DNA of 64,000 bases from Fluviicola sp. GTDB lineage: Bacteria > Bacteroidota > Bacteroidia > Flavobacteriales_D > Crocinitomicaceae. Positions 62,849 through 64,000 of the stretch are shown piece by piece. Location: positions 377,860 through 441,859 of the forward strand of contig NVXV01000001.1 of assembly GCA_002734085.1 (NCBI GenBank). Direction: 5' to 3'. The notes below the pieces were generated by a model. That model was not told the origin of the DNA, ran no database searches, and worked only from the letters and a program-made list of their open reading frames with translations. Positions within the stretch are counted from its first letter, which is position 1; each line of letters opens with the position of its first letter. The position numbers and the translations under genes were made by a program.

Positions 62849-63439
62849 TCAAATACTCCAAGGTAGATTTTCAAGTAATACAAAGCAAATTAAACTAAAA
62901 TTCAAAAGACAAATGATTACCGTTTTAGTTTTACGTATGGAGGGAGCTTCATTAAGAAAATGATGAATTGTTACAATCAATAGGGTTACAAGCAGGATAA
63001 TGCCTAACCAGAATATAATAGATCCGATAATTGGCAAAAACATGAAGACTAAAGCTTTTTCTTTTGAATACCATTTCCAATAACCTTCGTGCCACCTAGT
63101 CCAAATTAATGGGGCTAAATCCATTTCATCTATTTTATCTAACCAATTCTTTTTATATTCAAATATTTCAAAATAACAGCTATCAGAATTAGCGATGAAG
63201 TACTTTTTCGAGCTATTACTCATGAATTCTCCAACTGTACAATCATTATAAAGATAATATCGTTTTAAACTATCAATTCTTTGATCTGAACAAGGATGAT
63301 TTGAATAAGAATATGTATGGTATCCGTCATGAGAGAAGTACCCTCCATTAGGTCCTTTTTCACCCCACGAACTAAATGCTAATCCAGCCATACAGTAGTT
63401 TAAGCAGAAAATCGAAATAAAGAGTATAGCTAATTTCAT
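62849..63439 (-). CDS. Hypothetical membrane protein, 196 aa
   Basis: Signal-like start MKLAILFISIFCLNYCMAGLAF, an extracytoplasmic part with several aromatic residues and histidines (GYFSHDGYHTYSYSNHPCSD), then two hydrophobic segments (FMFLPIIGSIIFWLGIILLVTLLIV and TVIICLLNFSLICFVLLENL). No family was recognised. It lies between the integrase relic and the AHSA1-like gene. Base composition looks as AT-rich as the surrounding DNA. The 150 bp upstream contain a CATATG and ACATACATATG block and no gene. Confidence 0.6.
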   Translation of the reverse strand: MKLAILFISIFCLNYCMAGLAFSSWGEKGPNGGYFSHDGYHTYSYSNHPCSDQRIDSLKRYYLYNDCTVGEFMSNSSKKYFIANSDSCYFEIFEYKKNWLDKIDEMDLAPLIWTRWHEGYWKWYSKEKALVFMFLPIIGSIIFWLGIILLVTLLIVTIHHFLNEAPSIRKTKTVIICLLNFSLICFVLLENLPWSI

Positions 63440-63588
63440 TTTAAGAATACTTGAGTCCTGATTTAAGTGTTCCAGTTGCTACTAACTTACTTATAACCGC
63501 CATAAAACTGTTCTTATATAACATACATATGTTGAATATACGCAAGTTTGTGGAGCTTTATTTATTATAAAATAAATATAATGTAATT

Positions 63589-63834
63589 CTATAAATCGTC
63601 GAAAGGAGACCTTATATTTTTTAAATACTGTGTACTTACGTGGGTATAGGTTTCGGTTTTTCTACTGCTCTTATGCCCAAGAATTGCTTGTATATAACGC
63701 AAGTCAGTTCCGCTTTCTAAGTGATGCGTAGCAAAACTATGACGAAGCCAGTGTAGCGTTACAGGTTTATCTATATTGGTTTTTTTAATGACTGTTTCAG
63801 AACATTTTGTAAACAAAGAAGAAATAAGCCACAA
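63589..63834 (-). pseudogene. C-terminal fragment of a tyrosine recombinase
   Basis: About 80 residues remain: '[30 protein letters not shown]' (H-x-x-R-H box) and '[20 protein letters not shown]' with the catalytic Tyr. The first catalytic arginine and the whole N-terminal DNA-binding half are absent. Upstream in frame a stop occurs in the tRNA-Cys terminator (TAG at 63850-63852), and the only start is a TTG. The cut lies just at the terminator of tRNA-Cys, so the fragment is the leftover of an integrated element or of a recombination at that tRNA. The end SPFDDL is typical of XerC/D-like enzymes of Bacteroidota. Confidence 0.8.
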
Positions 63835-63869
63835 AAAAACCCTGTAATCCTAGCAGATACAGGGTTTTT
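63833..63869 (-). terminator. Rho-independent terminator of tRNA-Cys
   Basis: On the minus strand AAAAACCCTGTA (63858-63869) pairs with TACAGGGTTTTT (63835-63846), 12-bp stem, loop of 11, followed by further T. It begins five bases after the tRNA 3' end. Confidence 0.85.
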
Positions 63870-63874
63870 GTTTG

Positions 63875-63945
63875 AGGTCCCGAGCGGATTCGAACCGCTG
63901 TACGAGGTTTTGCAGACCTCTGCCTAGCCGCTCGGCCACAGGACC
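63875..63945 (-). tRNA. tRNA-Cys (anticodon GCA)
   Basis: 71 nt on the minus strand. Acceptor stem GGTCCTG/CGGGACC (one G-U pair), D-arm GCC/GGC, anticodon stem GAGGT/ACCTC with loop CTGCAAA giving GCA, T-arm AGCGG/CCGCT with loop TTCGAAT. Discriminator T; CCA is not encoded. It borders the truncated tyrosine recombinase. Confidence 0.95.
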
Positions 63946-64000
63946 CTTTCAGGGGATTGCAAATTTAACAAAAATATTCTTTGTGAACAGCTGATTTTAT

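Overview
The window looks like chromosomal DNA from a Bacteroidota, most likely an AT-rich marine-type flavobacterium. The evidence is type IX secretion (T9SS) C-terminal sorting domains, Bacteroidota promoters (TTG, about 20 bp, then TAnnTTTG), many lipoproteins with no clear Shine-Dalgarno sequence, and families typical of the phylum (BlaI/M56 pair with a TonB tail, reg_prop/Y_Y_Y sensor, LytTR regulator, CHU_C-type domains). No rRNA operon or CRISPR array was seen. All names come from motif recognition by eye; no searches or structure predictions were run.

Left part, about 1-11,520: a probable integrative element and its cargo, ending at an initiator tRNA-Met gene. The cargo includes the tail of an HTH regulator, a frameshifted T9SS sorting-domain relic, lipoproteins, a protein with the hallmark C-terminus of AcrVA2-type anti-CRISPR proteins, a CoiA-like nuclease, an XRE regulator and several membrane proteins. 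The core (6,892-11,489) has a 584-residue protein with the three motifs of family A polymerases, a ribbon-helix-helix protein, about 550 bp of non-coding DNA with nested palindromes and repeated GTATATAC boxes, a 52-codon ORF and a large serine recombinase. The recombinase reading frame runs into the antisense strand of the tRNA. No relaxase, type IV secretion or phage structural gene is visible, and the left end of the element is probably outside the window.

Middle part, 11,600-53,640: ordinary chromosome. It includes purN, a Cu/Zn-type permease fused to a metal-binding HMA domain, serS, a sodium symporter, a two-component pair with a TonB protein, a vanadium-haloperoxidase-like secreted protein coupled to an FG-GAP/ASPIC secreted protein, a methionine aminotransferase/omega-amidase pair (glutaminase II pathway), holB, a GH3 protein, a universal stress protein, a BlaI/M56 regulator pair with a clear double operator, a 1300-residue propeller-adenylate cyclase-HD fusion, ferritin, RNase R, an M28 peptidase and rpiB.

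Right part, 53,640-64,000: a 700 bp AT-rich non-coding stretch, a LytTR regulator coupled to an M23-type protein, a TlpA-like lipoprotein, an ECF sigma factor with a membrane anti-sigma-like protein carrying a PKD plus CHU_C-type exterior, a CotH/lamin-tail protein with a C-terminal membrane anchor, and a few small cargo-like genes ending in a truncated tyrosine recombinase beside tRNA-Cys. This is probably a second, decayed integration site.
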